DNA from: an uncultured Eubacteriales bacterium
GTDB lineage: Bacteria; Bacillota; Clostridia; Christensenellales; Aristaeellaceae
Direction of reading: 5' to 3'
DNA length: 48,804 nucleotides
NCBI GenBank assembly: GCA_902790525.1
Contig: CADASI010000017.1
Span: 1-48,804, forward strand
Part shown: piece by piece, positions 26,505 to 35,894 of the stretch
Numbering within the stretch: the stretch's first letter is position 1
Layout: each line of letters starts with the position of its first letter
Position numbers and translations under genes: made by a program
The notes under the pieces: model-generated
The model's database searches: none
The model's input: the letters and a program-made list of their open reading frames with translations, nothing else
Told to the model about the DNA's origin: nothing

Positions 26505-26540
26505 ACCCACATAAAATACGGATTCTTGAAACCTGCGGAG

Positions 26541-26687
26541 GGGCGCCGATGCGGCGCCCGCCCGGGTACGAATTACAGCACCTCATCCGGCGCTTCGCGC
26601 CACCTTCCCCTCAAGGCAACTTCGAAAAACCCTGTTTTCGCAAGCATTGCCTCGGAAAGAAACCTTGTTTTACAGGGTTTTCCGAAG
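26541..26687. repeat. Intergenic hairpin-rich repeat region after ftsH
   Basis: It contains GGGCGCC/GGCGCCC (26541-26559), a CATCCGGCGC-TTC-GCGCC hairpin (26589-26601) of a type I recall as dispersed in clostridial genomes, and a 16-bp inverted repeat (26620-26635 with 26672-26687, one mismatch). The 77-codon open frame starting at 26501 crosses these hairpins and does not look like a gene. Confidence 0.5.
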
Positions 26688-26727
26688 TAATGTATGCGGC
26701 AAAGTACAACCGTAGGTTGAACAACGA

Positions 26728-26791
26728 GCGATGAGGGCATCGCCCCTACGCCTCACAACGAGGTTTTCCGTAGGGGCGATGCCCTCATCGC
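26728..26791. repeat. 23-bp perfect inverted repeat, dispersed element
   Basis: 26728-26750 is exactly complementary to 26769-26791. The core CGTAGGGGCGATGCCC recurs at 33632-33647, so this is a dispersed family within the window. Confidence 0.8.
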
Positions 26792-26838
26792 CACATGATT
26801 TGTCGCCAGGGAGTCTTACCCCTATCCCACAAAAACGT

Positions 26839-26870
26839 AAAAAAAGATCACTCATCGCTGAGTGATCTTT
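26839..26870 (-). terminator. Terminator of tRNA-Val
   Basis: On the minus strand a 12-bp stem AAAGATCACTCA / TGAGTGATCTTT with a GCGA loop runs into a T-run directly behind the CCA end of the tRNA. Confidence 0.9.
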
Positions 26871-26947
26871 TGGTGGGGTTAAATGGGCTCGAACCATCGA
26901 CCTTTACGATGTCAACGTAACGCTCTGACCAACTGAGCTATAACCCC
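26871..26947 (-). tRNA. tRNA-Val (anticodon GAC)
   Basis: Cloverleaf on the minus strand: acceptor GGGGTTA/TAACCCC, D-arm GCTC..GAGC, anticodon stem TTACG/CGTAA with loop TTGACAT (anticodon GAC, reads GUC), T-arm with TTCGAGC loop, and encoded CCA at 26873-26871. It has its own promoter and terminator, so it is a single-gene unit. Confidence 0.95.
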
Positions 26948-26959
26948 GCAACAAAAATA

Positions 26960-26988
26960 ATTATAGCACATATCCGCCGGGGTGTCAA
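26960..26988 (-). promoter_or_regulatory. Consensus promoter of tRNA-Val
   Basis: Perfect TTGACA (26988-26983), a 17-nt spacer and perfect TATAAT (26965-26960) on the minus strand, with initiation about 6-7 nt before the mature tRNA. Confidence 0.92.
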
Positions 26989-27042
26989 GCCGTTTGGAGG
27001 GTTCATTACAAATTGTTATCAATGATCGTCGCCCGCCGCGGC

Positions 27043-29193
<2,151 letters not shown>

Positions 29194-29217
29194 TGACGGT
29201 TCCTCCTTATAGACAAC

Positions 29218-29236
29218 GGGCGCTCATCGAGCGCCC
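29218..29236 (-). other. Intergenic hairpin between iorB and tex
   Basis: GGGCGCTC and GAGCGCCC pair around a 3-nt loop. There is no T-tract, so it is at most a partial terminator or mRNA processing/stability element. Confidence 0.5.
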
Positions 29237-29246
29237 GCCAAATGAT

Positions 29247-29816
29247 TTATGCGTCGCGGCCCAGCGCGAACGCCCTTTTGTTGAGCTCCAGGAACTTGGG
29301 CGGCACGGTCTCGTCGATGGCCTGTAACCACACGGCCTCGGGGATGTCCATGATTTTGGACAGCACGCCGATCAGCACCACGTTCACGGCCTTGGGGGAC
29401 CCGGCCTCCGTGGCCAGCTTGAGCGCGTCCACGGCCCGCACGTCGGCCATCTGCGACAGCTTCTCCACGATGCCCTCGGGATAGGCCATCGCCCCGGTGA
29501 TCACGGGCATGGGCCAGGTCTTCTGGGTGTTCGTGATGAGCTTCCCACCCTTTTTGAGGTAGGAAATCCACCGCGCGGATTCGAGGATCTCGAAGGACAG
29601 TATGTAGTCCGCCTCGCCCTGGTCGACGATGGGCGAATACACCTTGTCGCCATAGCGCACATAGGTGACCACGCTGCCGCCGCGCTGGGACATGCCGTGC
29701 ACCTCGCTGAGCTTCACGTCATAGCCCTGCTTCAGCAGCACATTGCCCAGCAGCTTCGAGGCCAGCAGGGTGCCCTGCCCGCCGACGCCGACGATCATGA
29801 TGGAAGTGGTCTTCAT
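29247..29816 (-). CDS. iorB: Indolepyruvate ferredoxin oxidoreductase beta subunit
   Basis: A 189-residue gamma/beta-type subunit of the 2-oxoacid:ferredoxin oxidoreductase family. It has the N-terminal IVGVGGQGTLLASKLLG and the HGMSQRGGSVVTYVRYG segment typical of IorB. With IorA it oxidatively decarboxylates arylpyruvates to aryl-acetyl-CoA with reduction of ferredoxin. Its ATG overlaps the iorA stop by 4 nt (ATGA), so the two are translationally coupled. Confidence 0.95.
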   Translation of the reverse strand: MKTTSIMIVGVGGQGTLLASKLLGNVLLKQGYDVKLSEVHGMSQRGGSVVTYVRYGDKVYSPIVDQGEADYILSFEILESARWISYLKKGGKLITNTQKTWPMPVITGAMAYPEGIVEKLSQMADVRAVDALKLATEAGSPKAVNVVLIGVLSKIMDIPEAVWLQAIDETVPPKFLELNKRAFALGRDA

Positions 29817-31552
29817 TTCGCGGCACCCCCTTCAAACGCGCCGAATTTGCACATCTGCTCGCACAGGCCGCAGCCCACGCAGATGGTGCGGTCGATGGAC
29901 GCCTTCTTGTCCGCAAACCGTATGGCCGGACAGCCGATCTTCATGCAGCTCTTGCAGCCCTTGCACTTGTCCGGGTCGACGGACAGCGGCGGGTTGTGCT
30001 TGACGTATTTCAAGAGTGCGCAGGGTCTGCGGACGATGATCACCGAGGGTTCAGCGACGGCGATCTCCTCCTTGATGGCGGCCTCGGTGGCGGCCATGTC
30101 CTGCGGGTCCACCACGCGCACGCGCTTGACGCCCACGGCCTGACAGAAGTCCTCGATGCGGATCGGGTAGGTGGGCTCGTTCTGGAGCGTCAGCCCCGTG
30201 GTGGGGTTCTGCTGGTGGCCGGTCATGCCGGTGATGGAATTGTCCAGCACCAGCACGGTGGCGATGCCCCTGTTGTACACCAGATTGACGATGCCGGTCA
30301 TGCCGGAGTGCATGAAGGTGGAGTCGCCGATGACCGCCACGGTCTTCGCGGCGGCGTCCGGGCCCAGCATCCTGGTATAGCCGTGGGCCATGCCGACGGA
30401 CGCGCCCATGCACAGCACGCTGTCCACGGCGTTGAGCGGCGCGCCGCTGCCCAGCGTGTAGCAGCCGATGTCGCCCAGCACGGTGAGCTTGAGCTTCGAG
30501 AGCACCGTGAACAGGCCCCTGTGGGGACAGCCGGGGCACATCACCGGGGGACGGCCCGGCACGGCCTCGTCATAGCTGTCGAACGCCGGCAGCGCCGCGC
30601 CCACGCGGGCCCTGATCTTGTTCTGAGAGAGCTCGCCCAGCAGGCCGAACAGGTCCTTGCCGCCGTCCACGCGGATGCCGTGGGCGCGCATGTGGCTCTC
30701 GATCACGCCGTCCAGTTCCTCCACCACGATCAGCTTCTTCACCTTCGCGGCGAAATCCTTTAGGCGCTTCACGGGCAGCGGGTTCACCAGGCCCAGCTTG
30801 AACACGCTGGCGTCCGGGAAGGCTTCCTTCACGTACAGATAGCAGGTGCCGGAGGTGACGAAGCCGACCTCCGTCTCCCCCATCTCCTCGCGGTTGAGCG
30901 GCGTGGTCTCGGCCAACTCCGCAAGCGCCAGCATGCGCTTCTCCACCTCGACGTGCCGCTTCACGGCGTTAGCCGGGGCGGCGACGTACTTCTGCGGGTT
31001 GCGCTCATAGGGTTTAAGCGCGCGCTCGTCGCGGTCCTTCAATTCCACCAGGCTCTGGCTGTGGGCCACGCGGGTGCAGGTGCGCAGCATCACGGGGGTG
31101 TCGTATGCCTCGGAGATGGCGTAGGCCTCGGCCACGAAGTCCTTGCACTCCTGAGAATCCGAGGGCTCCAGCATGGCCAGCTTCGCGGCAATGGCGTAGT
31201 GGCGGGAATCCTGCTCGTTCTGGGAGGAGTGCATGCCCGGGTCGTCGGCCACGGTGATCACCAGTCCCCCGTTCACGCCGGTATAGGAGGCCGTAAACAG
31301 CGGGTCGGCGGCCACGTTGAAGCCCACATGCTTCATGGCGCAGAACGCCCGCGCGCCGGCCAGGCTCGCGCCCACGGCGGCCTCCGCCGCCGCCTTCTCG
31401 TTGGGGGCCCACTCGGCGTAGACCTCGTCATAGAGCGCCGCCTGCTCGGTGATCTCCGTGGACGGCGTGCCCGGATAGGACGAAACAAAGCGGCAGCCCG
31501 CCTCGTACAGCCCACGGGCCACCGCCTGATTGCCCAGCATCAGTTTCTTCAT
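29813..31552 (-). CDS. iorA: Indolepyruvate ferredoxin oxidoreductase alpha subunit
   Basis: A 579-residue subunit with the pyruvate-ferredoxin-oxidoreductase-like N-terminus (VSSYPGTPSTEITE), the TPP-binding region CPGCPHRGLF (about 340) followed by GDIGCYTLG and GDSTFMHSG, and two C-terminal 4Fe-4S motifs (CKGCKSCMKIGC and CVGCGLCEQMC). It catalyses ferredoxin-dependent oxidation of aromatic 2-oxoacids from amino acid transamination and, in an acetogen, can link amino acid use to reduced ferredoxin. First gene of iorA-iorB-(tex). Confidence 0.96.
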   Translation of the reverse strand: MKKLMLGNQAVARGLYEAGCRFVSSYPGTPSTEITEQAALYDEVYAEWAPNEKAAAEAAVGASLAGARAFCAMKHVGFNVAADPLFTASYTGVNGGLVITVADDPGMHSSQNEQDSRHYAIAAKLAMLEPSDSQECKDFVAEAYAISEAYDTPVMLRTCTRVAHSQSLVELKDRDERALKPYERNPQKYVAAPANAVKRHVEVEKRMLALAELAETTPLNREEMGETEVGFVTSGTCYLYVKEAFPDASVFKLGLVNPLPVKRLKDFAAKVKKLIVVEELDGVIESHMRAHGIRVDGGKDLFGLLGELSQNKIRARVGAALPAFDSYDEAVPGRPPVMCPGCPHRGLFTVLSKLKLTVLGDIGCYTLGSGAPLNAVDSVLCMGASVGMAHGYTRMLGPDAAAKTVAVIGDSTFMHSGMTGIVNLVYNRGIATVLVLDNSITGMTGHQQNPTTGLTLQNEPTYPIRIEDFCQAVGVKRVRVVDPQDMAATEAAIKEEIAVAEPSVIIVRRPCALLKYVKHNPPLSVDPDKCKGCKSCMKIGCPAIRFADKKASIDRTICVGCGLCEQMCKFGAFEGGAAK

Positions 31553-31602
31553 CGATGAACCTTCCTTTCGGTAAAACCACAGGGTGTAAAAAACCTTATC
31601 CT

Positions 31603-31631
31603 ATAATACCACATCGCGGCCCGGGTTTCAA
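31603..31631 (-). promoter_or_regulatory. Promoter of iorA
   Basis: On the minus strand TTGAAA (31631-31626), a 17-nt spacer and TATTAT (31608-31603), about 45 nt before the iorA start. Confidence 0.65.
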
Positions 31632-31651
31632 GCATAAAACCTTTCCTTTAC

Positions 31652-31678
31652 AATAGGAATCCCCGCCGGAGCGGGGAT
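31652..31678 (-). terminator. Terminator of the LRR/Ig-like surface protein gene
   Basis: ATCCCCGC (31659-31666) pairs with GCGGGGAT (31671-31678) around CGGA. On the minus strand it is followed by the moderately T-rich TCCTATTGT. Confidence 0.55.
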
Positions 31679-31689
31679 AAACGGCTGAT

Positions 31690-33318
31690 TTACTTTCCGA
31701 CCTTGAACCTGATCTTCGCCTTCTTCTTGCCGCGCACGGTGGTGCAGGTGATGGTGACCTTGCCCTTCTTCCTGAAGGTGACCACGCCATTTTTGACCGT
31801 GGCGACCTTCTTGTTAGAAGACTTCCACTTATACCCGCCGGCGTCCGTGCCCTCGGGCACCGCGGGCGTCAGCGTGACGGTGTCGCCCTTCTTGACCGCC
31901 GTGGTGGGCGCGGAGAGCGTGACGCTTTGCGGAATGGTGGGGTCGTTGACGGTCAGCGTCAGCGTGCGCTTCTTTTTCCCGACCTTAAAGGTGATCTTCG
32001 TCTTGCCCTTCGCCTTCGCGGTGACGATGCCGTTGGAGCTCACCGTGGCGACCTTCTTCTTCGAGGACTTGAACTTCTTGCCCGCCGTCGCGCCGGGGTT
32101 GATCTGGAAGGTGGTACCGGCGTTCACCGTGGCCTTGGCGCGCTTGCCCGCGACGCTGATCTGCTCAACACTCGGGTCCGGAGTGAATTTGTCCGCAATG
32201 ATCCTGAGGCTCTTGTCGCACATCATACGACCTAAAGGTGCGCCGCTCTTGTCGAGTTTTTTGGTTGCATAGTCACAATACTTTGCCTTCTTTTTATTCT
32301 TGGTCCATTTGCATACATAATTGACAAAGTTAAAGTAACCACATCTAAATCCAGTAAGCACTCTGTTGGTATAGAAGTTGCCTATACTGTTGTCCCAGCA
32401 ATCCACACATTCCAATGAAGGGCATCCTGAAATATCCAGAGACGTCAACTGATTATGTGTGCAGTACAGCCTGGTAAGTTTTGGCTGGTTACCCAGTATC
32501 AGAGAAGTCAAGTTGTTTTTGGAGAGAGATATAGATTTCAGATTTGTATTGTGACTCAAATCCAAGGTTCCGGTGAGATTATTGCCTTCACAACATAGTT
32601 CAGTTATATTAGGGAAATATTCAATGCCTTGCAGGCTCTGTACAGAATTTCTTATCTGAATATCGAATAAGCCAATGTCACAAATGCGTTCATCATAATT
32701 GACGCCCGGCTTGGGAGTTCGGAAGGAGAGAAAAATACTGTATACTGTATTTCGCTCCAATTCAGATAGATAGCCATTGCGATCATTGTCAGCATTGGAG
32801 ATGATATAATCCCGGAACTCCGGGTCCGGGAAGTGTGCCGCGTCGATGGGGATTTCCCCGGCGGCCTCGGCCATGGCTTTCGCGGATGCCTCGGCGGTCT
32901 CCTCTGCCACCGCCTCCCCTTCGGGTTCGGGCGCGGGCGCTTCCTCGGCGGCCTCAAACTCCGCGAGGTCGTCCAGGCTCTCCTCGACGATCTCCGCCTC
33001 GAAGGTCGGCGCGTTGCCCTCTTCCGCTTCATCCGAGACCTCGACAGGCTCCTCGTCTTCTGCAACCACGTCAAGGGCGATGTCGCACGCTTCCGTCACG
33101 ACGGCGTCCACCGCCTCCGGGATCACCGCCGCCTCGGGCACGTCGTCAGTCTCCTCCGGCGCTTCCTCCGGCACGACCTCCGGCACATCCTCGGTCTGGG
33201 TCTCGGTCTCCGCGGCGACGGGTTCCCCGGCGGGGGCCTCCTCCATCATCGCCATGGGGGTCAGCAACAGCGCCGCGATCAGCAGCGCCGAGAGCCACTT
33301 CGTTAATATGTTCTTCAT
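31690..33318 (-). CDS. Secreted leucine-rich repeat protein with Ig-like (BIG_2) domains
   Basis: A 542-residue exported protein. It has an N-terminal signal peptide (MKNILTKW plus a hydrophobic run), a Glu/Pro/Ala-rich acidic linker (about 25-155), an EF-hand-like DNDRNGYLSELE loop (about 177-188), LRRs (about 225-310, units such as LTSLDISGCPSLE), and two Lys-rich bacterial Ig-like domains (about 385-460 and 465-540, each with KKVATV). No LPxTG motif is visible. The LRR-coding stretch 32210-32800 is clearly AT-richer than its flanks. ATG 33318 follows GGGAGG. Adhesion or cell-surface binding is likely; ligand unknown. Confidence 0.85.
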   Translation of the reverse strand: MKNILTKWLSALLIAALLLTPMAMMEEAPAGEPVAAETETQTEDVPEVVPEEAPEETDDVPEAAVIPEAVDAVVTEACDIALDVVAEDEEPVEVSDEAEEGNAPTFEAEIVEESLDDLAEFEAAEEAPAPEPEGEAVAEETAEASAKAMAEAAGEIPIDAAHFPDPEFRDYIISNADNDRNGYLSELERNTVYSIFLSFRTPKPGVNYDERICDIGLFDIQIRNSVQSLQGIEYFPNITELCCEGNNLTGTLDLSHNTNLKSISLSKNNLTSLILGNQPKLTRLYCTHNQLTSLDISGCPSLECVDCWDNSIGNFYTNRVLTGFRCGYFNFVNYVCKWTKNKKKAKYCDYATKKLDKSGAPLGRMMCDKSLRIIADKFTPDPSVEQISVAGKRAKATVNAGTTFQINPGATAGKKFKSSKKKVATVSSNGIVTAKAKGKTKITFKVGKKKRTLTLTVNDPTIPQSVTLSAPTTAVKKGDTVTLTPAVPEGTDAGGYKWKSSNKKVATVKNGVVTFRKKGKVTITCTTVRGKKKAKIRFKVGK

Positions 33319-33465
33319 GTCCTCTTCCTCCCTTTTCAATAATCTTTGGATGTATTTTACCATATAAAGGGCGAAAAGTCACGCGACAATTTTTCTCATT
33401 CGTGCGACATTTTGTCTCATCGAGCGTTTTTGGGACTTTTCACGTTTTTCTATGGGATAACGACC

Positions 33466-33655
33466 TCTCAGTCACCGACTTCGTCGGCGACAGCTCCCCT
33501 GGAAGGGGAGCCAAGGCTACCGCCTTTGAACGTAGCCCCTTGCCTCCCCGTCTTGCCTCCCTCTCAGAGGGAGGTGCCCCGAAGGGGCGGAGGGAGTAGG
33601 AGGTGCCGAGCGAAGCGAGGCGGAGAGGTTCCGTAGGGGCGATGCCCCCATCGCC
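33466..33655. repeat. Cluster of dispersed intergenic hairpin repeats
   Basis: The 411-bp gap between the surface-protein gene and rpsT contains adjacent hairpins: CACCGAC-TTC-GTCGGCG, CTCCCCT-gga-AGGGGAG, CCTCCCTCT/AGAGGGAGG, TGCCCCgaaGGGGCG and the GTAGGGGCGATGCCCCCATCGCC unit. I recall such REP-like cassettes as repeated in clostridial genomes. No gene is supported here. Confidence 0.7.
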
Positions 33656-33673
33656 CGCGTGCGCAACCATCCC

Positions 33674-33711
33674 AAAAGCAAAAAGAGAAATGTCCTGTGA
33701 CATTTCCCTCT
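33674..33711 (-). terminator. Terminator of rpsT
   Basis: On the minus strand a 12-bp stem GAGGGAAATGTC / GACATTTCTCTT (one G-U) with an ACAG loop is followed by TTTGCTTTTGG. Confidence 0.85.
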
Positions 33712-33729
33712 TCGTGCACTTGCGCGTGT

Positions 33730-33990
33730 TTAACCCGCAGTCTTGGCAAGGCGCTTGGCCAGACGAGCCTTTTTGCGATTCGCAGCGTTCTTATGCATAA
33801 CGCCCTTAGCGGCGGCCTTGTCAACCGCACCCTGGGTCGCGCTCAGCAGCTTGGCATCGGCCTCACCCGCGGCAATGGCGGTTTCAAACTTTTTGATCTG
33901 AGTCTTCATGGCGGACTTGATCATCCGGTTGCGCAGGTTCTTCTTTTCGGTCACCTTCACGCGCTTGATGGCAGATTTGATATTCGGCAA
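33730..33990 (-). CDS. rpsT: 30S ribosomal protein S20
   Basis: An 86-residue, Lys/Arg/Ala-rich helical protein that binds 16S rRNA, with the standard opening [12 protein letters not shown] and ending RLAKTAG. The family start position corresponds to TTG at 33990, 6-8 nt after GGGAGGTG; an upstream in-frame ATG at 34011 would overlap the ribosome binding site. E. coli rpsT also uses UUG, where the weak start contributes to autogenous control. The gene is divergent from gpr, as in many spore formers. Confidence 0.97.
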   Translation of the reverse strand: MPNIKSAIKRVKVTEKKNLRNRMIKSAMKTQIKKFETAIAAGEADAKLLSATQGAVDKAAAKGVMHKNAANRKKARLAKRLAKTAG

Positions 33991-34024
33991 ATTTTTCACC
34001 TCCCTACGCAATTTAGCAAATCAT

Positions 34025-34053
34025 ATTTTACCACGAATTCAGGCAAAAAGCAA
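34025..34053 (-). promoter_or_regulatory. Promoter of rpsT
   Basis: On the minus strand TTGCTT (34053-34048), a 17-nt spacer and TAAAAT (34030-34025), about 35 nt before the TTG start. Confidence 0.6.
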
Positions 34054-34063
34054 TAGTTTGGGC

Positions 34064-34092
34064 GCATCCGGATGAAAAACTTGGGTAAACTA
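34064..34092 (+). promoter_or_regulatory. Possible sigma-F/sigma-G promoter of gpr
   Basis: GCATC (34064-34068) and GGGTAAACTA (34083-34092), 14 nt apart, resemble forespore sigma-F/G promoters; gpr is forespore-controlled in Bacillus. No good sigma-A promoter is seen here. Confidence 0.4.
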
Positions 34093-34123
34093 AAGTGTAA
34101 ATTGGCAAAAAAGAGGCGGCAAA

Positions 34124-35035
34124 ATGCACGGTTTTCGCACGGATCTGGCCATGGAGGCCTTCGACGGGGCGCAGGACGCGCGCCCCTGCGGGGTGGACGT
34201 CCACCGCTGGGAGGAGGGCGGCGTGACGCTGACGGAGGTGGTGGTGACCACCGACGACGCCGCCCGGGCGCTGGGCAAGCCCGCGGGACGGTACCTGACG
34301 ATGGAGTCGCCGCTACTTAAAAAGCGGGACCCGGACGTGCGCAACGCCATGGCGACGCTCTTGTCCGAGGAGCTCTCGCGGCTCCTGCCCGCGTGGGACG
34401 GGCGCTCCTGCGCGCTGGTGATCGGCCTCGGGAACCGTCAGATCACCCCTGACGCCCTCGGACCCGCGGTGATCGACCGCACGCTGGTCACCCGCCACCT
34501 GTCCGACCATCTGTTCCCGCTGTCCGACATGCGCCCGGTCAGCGCCATCGCCCCGGGGGTGCTGGGGGTGACCGGCATCGAGACCATGGACGTGGTGGAG
34601 AGCCTCGTCAAGCTGGTGCGGCCCTGCGCGGTGATCTGCGTCGACAGCCTCGCCGCCCGTGATTCCGCACGCATCGGCGCCACGCTCCAGCTCACCGACA
34701 CCGGCATACAGCCCGGCGCGGGGGTCGGCAACCACCGCCGCGCCCTGACCCGGCAGAGCGTCGGCGCGCCGGTGATCGCCATCGGCATGCCCACCGTGAT
34801 CCACGCCGCCACCCTCGCCCGCGACGCGCTGGAGTGCCTGGGTAAACAAGCGGGCGACGTCGACCTGTCCGACGCGGAGCACGGCCTGCCGGGCACTGCC
34901 CTCGGGGAGATGATCGTCACGCCCCGCGAGATCGACGCGCTGATACAGGACGCCGCGGGCATCATCGCCGCGGGCATCAACCGCGCCCTGCAGCCGGAAC
35001 TCACAGACGCCGAGATCGCCGCCATGATGGATTGA
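34124..35035 (+). CDS. gpr: Germination protease (spore endopeptidase GPR)
   Basis: A 303-residue protease that degrades small acid-soluble spore proteins at germination. The opening FRTDLAMEA is the family start, including the pro-sequence cleavage area. LVIGLGNRQITPDALGPAVIDRT and APGVLGVTGIET are hallmark segments. AAGAGGCGG precedes the ATG. Its presence argues that the organism can sporulate or descends from spore formers. Confidence 0.95.
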   Translation: MHGFRTDLAMEAFDGAQDARPCGVDVHRWEEGGVTLTEVVVTTDDAARALGKPAGRYLTMESPLLKKRDPDVRNAMATLLSEELSRLLPAWDGRSCALVIGLGNRQITPDALGPAVIDRTLVTRHLSDHLFPLSDMRPVSAIAPGVLGVTGIETMDVVESLVKLVRPCAVICVDSLAARDSARIGATLQLTDTGIQPGAGVGNHRRALTRQSVGAPVIAIGMPTVIHAATLARDALECLGKQAGDVDLSDAEHGLPGTALGEMIVTPREIDALIQDAAGIIAAGINRALQPELTDAEIAAMMD

Positions 35036-35081
35036 TTTCCGGTGACACAGATGCGCCACAAACTTTTTTCAAAAACTACGG

Positions 35082-35110
35082 TTGTAATCGCATTCCACTG
35101 GTGCTATAAT
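35082..35110 (+). promoter_or_regulatory. Promoter of a candidate small RNA
   Basis: TTGTAA, a 17-nt spacer and perfect TATAAT, with no protein-coding gene downstream on the same strand before the terminator. Confidence 0.6.
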
Positions 35111-35116
35111 AAAGTC

Positions 35117-35213
35117 GCCGATGAGGACATCGGCACAGGTTAATACCCAACCTTCTTCTTCCCCCGGGCGCAGGATATCCTTGAGCAAGATATCCTGCGC
35201 CCACTTCCTTTTA
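35117..35213 (+). ncRNA. Candidate intergenic small RNA of about 97 nt
   Basis: Starting about 7 nt after the TATAAT box the RNA would fold into three stems. SL1 is GCCGATG/CATCGGC with an AGGA loop (35117-35134). SL2 is AGGTT/AACCT (35137-35153). A pyrimidine-rich single strand follows, then a 14-bp perfect terminator stem (35166-35179 with 35189-35202) and a T-rich end. No open frame of note is present. Function unknown; I do not match it to a known family. Confidence 0.5.
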
Positions 35214-35217
35214 TGGC

Positions 35218-35244
35218 AAAAGGGCTTCCCCACGGAAGCCCTTT
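35218..35244 (-). terminator. Terminator of the cdaA operon
   Basis: AAAGGGCTTCC and GGAAGCCCTTT pair around a 4-6 nt loop, with T-rich sequence on the minus-strand exit side. It can also stop read-through from the plus strand. Confidence 0.75.
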
Positions 35245-35255
35245 CATTTATACAT

Positions 35256-35894
35256 TTATAATATCTGCCGCATCTTCTCCGCCATGGCCTCCGCCAGCCG
35301 GAGGTGGCCCTCGGCGGTCATGTGCACGGCGTCCAGCCGGGAGACCTCGGCGTAGGGGGCGGCGTCGAAGAAATCCACCCGCAGAAGCTTCGACACCCGG
35401 TGAAGCTCCGGTCCCAGGCCCTTCGACACCGCGATGGCCTGCTCGCCAAAGCACTCCGCGTGGCGGGTCTGCATCAGGTTATCGAGGATCGGCGGCGGCG
35501 CGACGATCACGATGCGCGGCGGGTCGCCGTTTGGATCCATGCCGTACAGCTTGCAGGCGCGCACGAGCTGCATCATGCTCTGGCCGATGGTCATGGGCGT
35601 CAGGTTGAAGCGCCGCTTGGTGTCGTTGGAGCCCAGCATGATGGCCACAGCGTCCAGCGGGTTGTGGCTCATCAGGCAGGGCGGCAGGTAGCTTAAACCG
35701 CTCTTGAAGCCGCCCTCCACGGGGTCGTCGTACACGCAGGTGCGGCCGTTGAAGCCCTCCTCGATCACCGCGTAGCCCGCCCCCAGCAGTTCGGCCATGC
35801 GCATGGGCCAGCGGGTGTGCTCGTCATAGCGGCCGCCGGTGGGGATGTAGCCCCAGGTGTTGGAATCGCCGAAGCAGAGTATGCGCTTTTGCAA
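35256..35894 (-). CDS. SGNH/GDSL-family hydrolase (arylesterase-like)
   Basis: A 212-residue esterase with the catalytic Ser block GDSN (residues 9-12), the Gly/Asn blocks GFNGR and MLGSND, and the C-terminal DAVHMT with the catalytic Asp-His pair. No signal peptide is visible, so it is cytosolic. The start is TTG at 35894, right after the upstream stop, with GGAGGA about 7 nt before. Last gene of the cdaA-cdaR transcript; substrate unknown. Confidence 0.88.
   Translation of the reverse strand: MQKRILCFGDSNTWGYIPTGGRYDEHTRWPMRMAELLGAGYAVIEEGFNGRTCVYDDPVEGGFKSGLSYLPPCLMSHNPLDAVAIMLGSNDTKRRFNLTPMTIGQSMMQLVRACKLYGMDPNGDPPRIVIVAPPPILDNLMQTRHAECFGEQAIAVSKGLGPELHRVSKLLRVDFFDAAPYAEVSRLDAVHMTAEGHLRLAEAMAEKMRQIL

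Noticed and set aside
26501-26734. A 77-codon frame overlapping the ftsH end
   Set aside because: It runs through intergenic hairpin repeats and has no ribosome binding site.
33346-33830. Several small frames on both strands between the surface protein gene and rpsT
   Set aside because: They are translations of dispersed hairpin repeats and give Arg/Pro-rich or Ser-rich junk.
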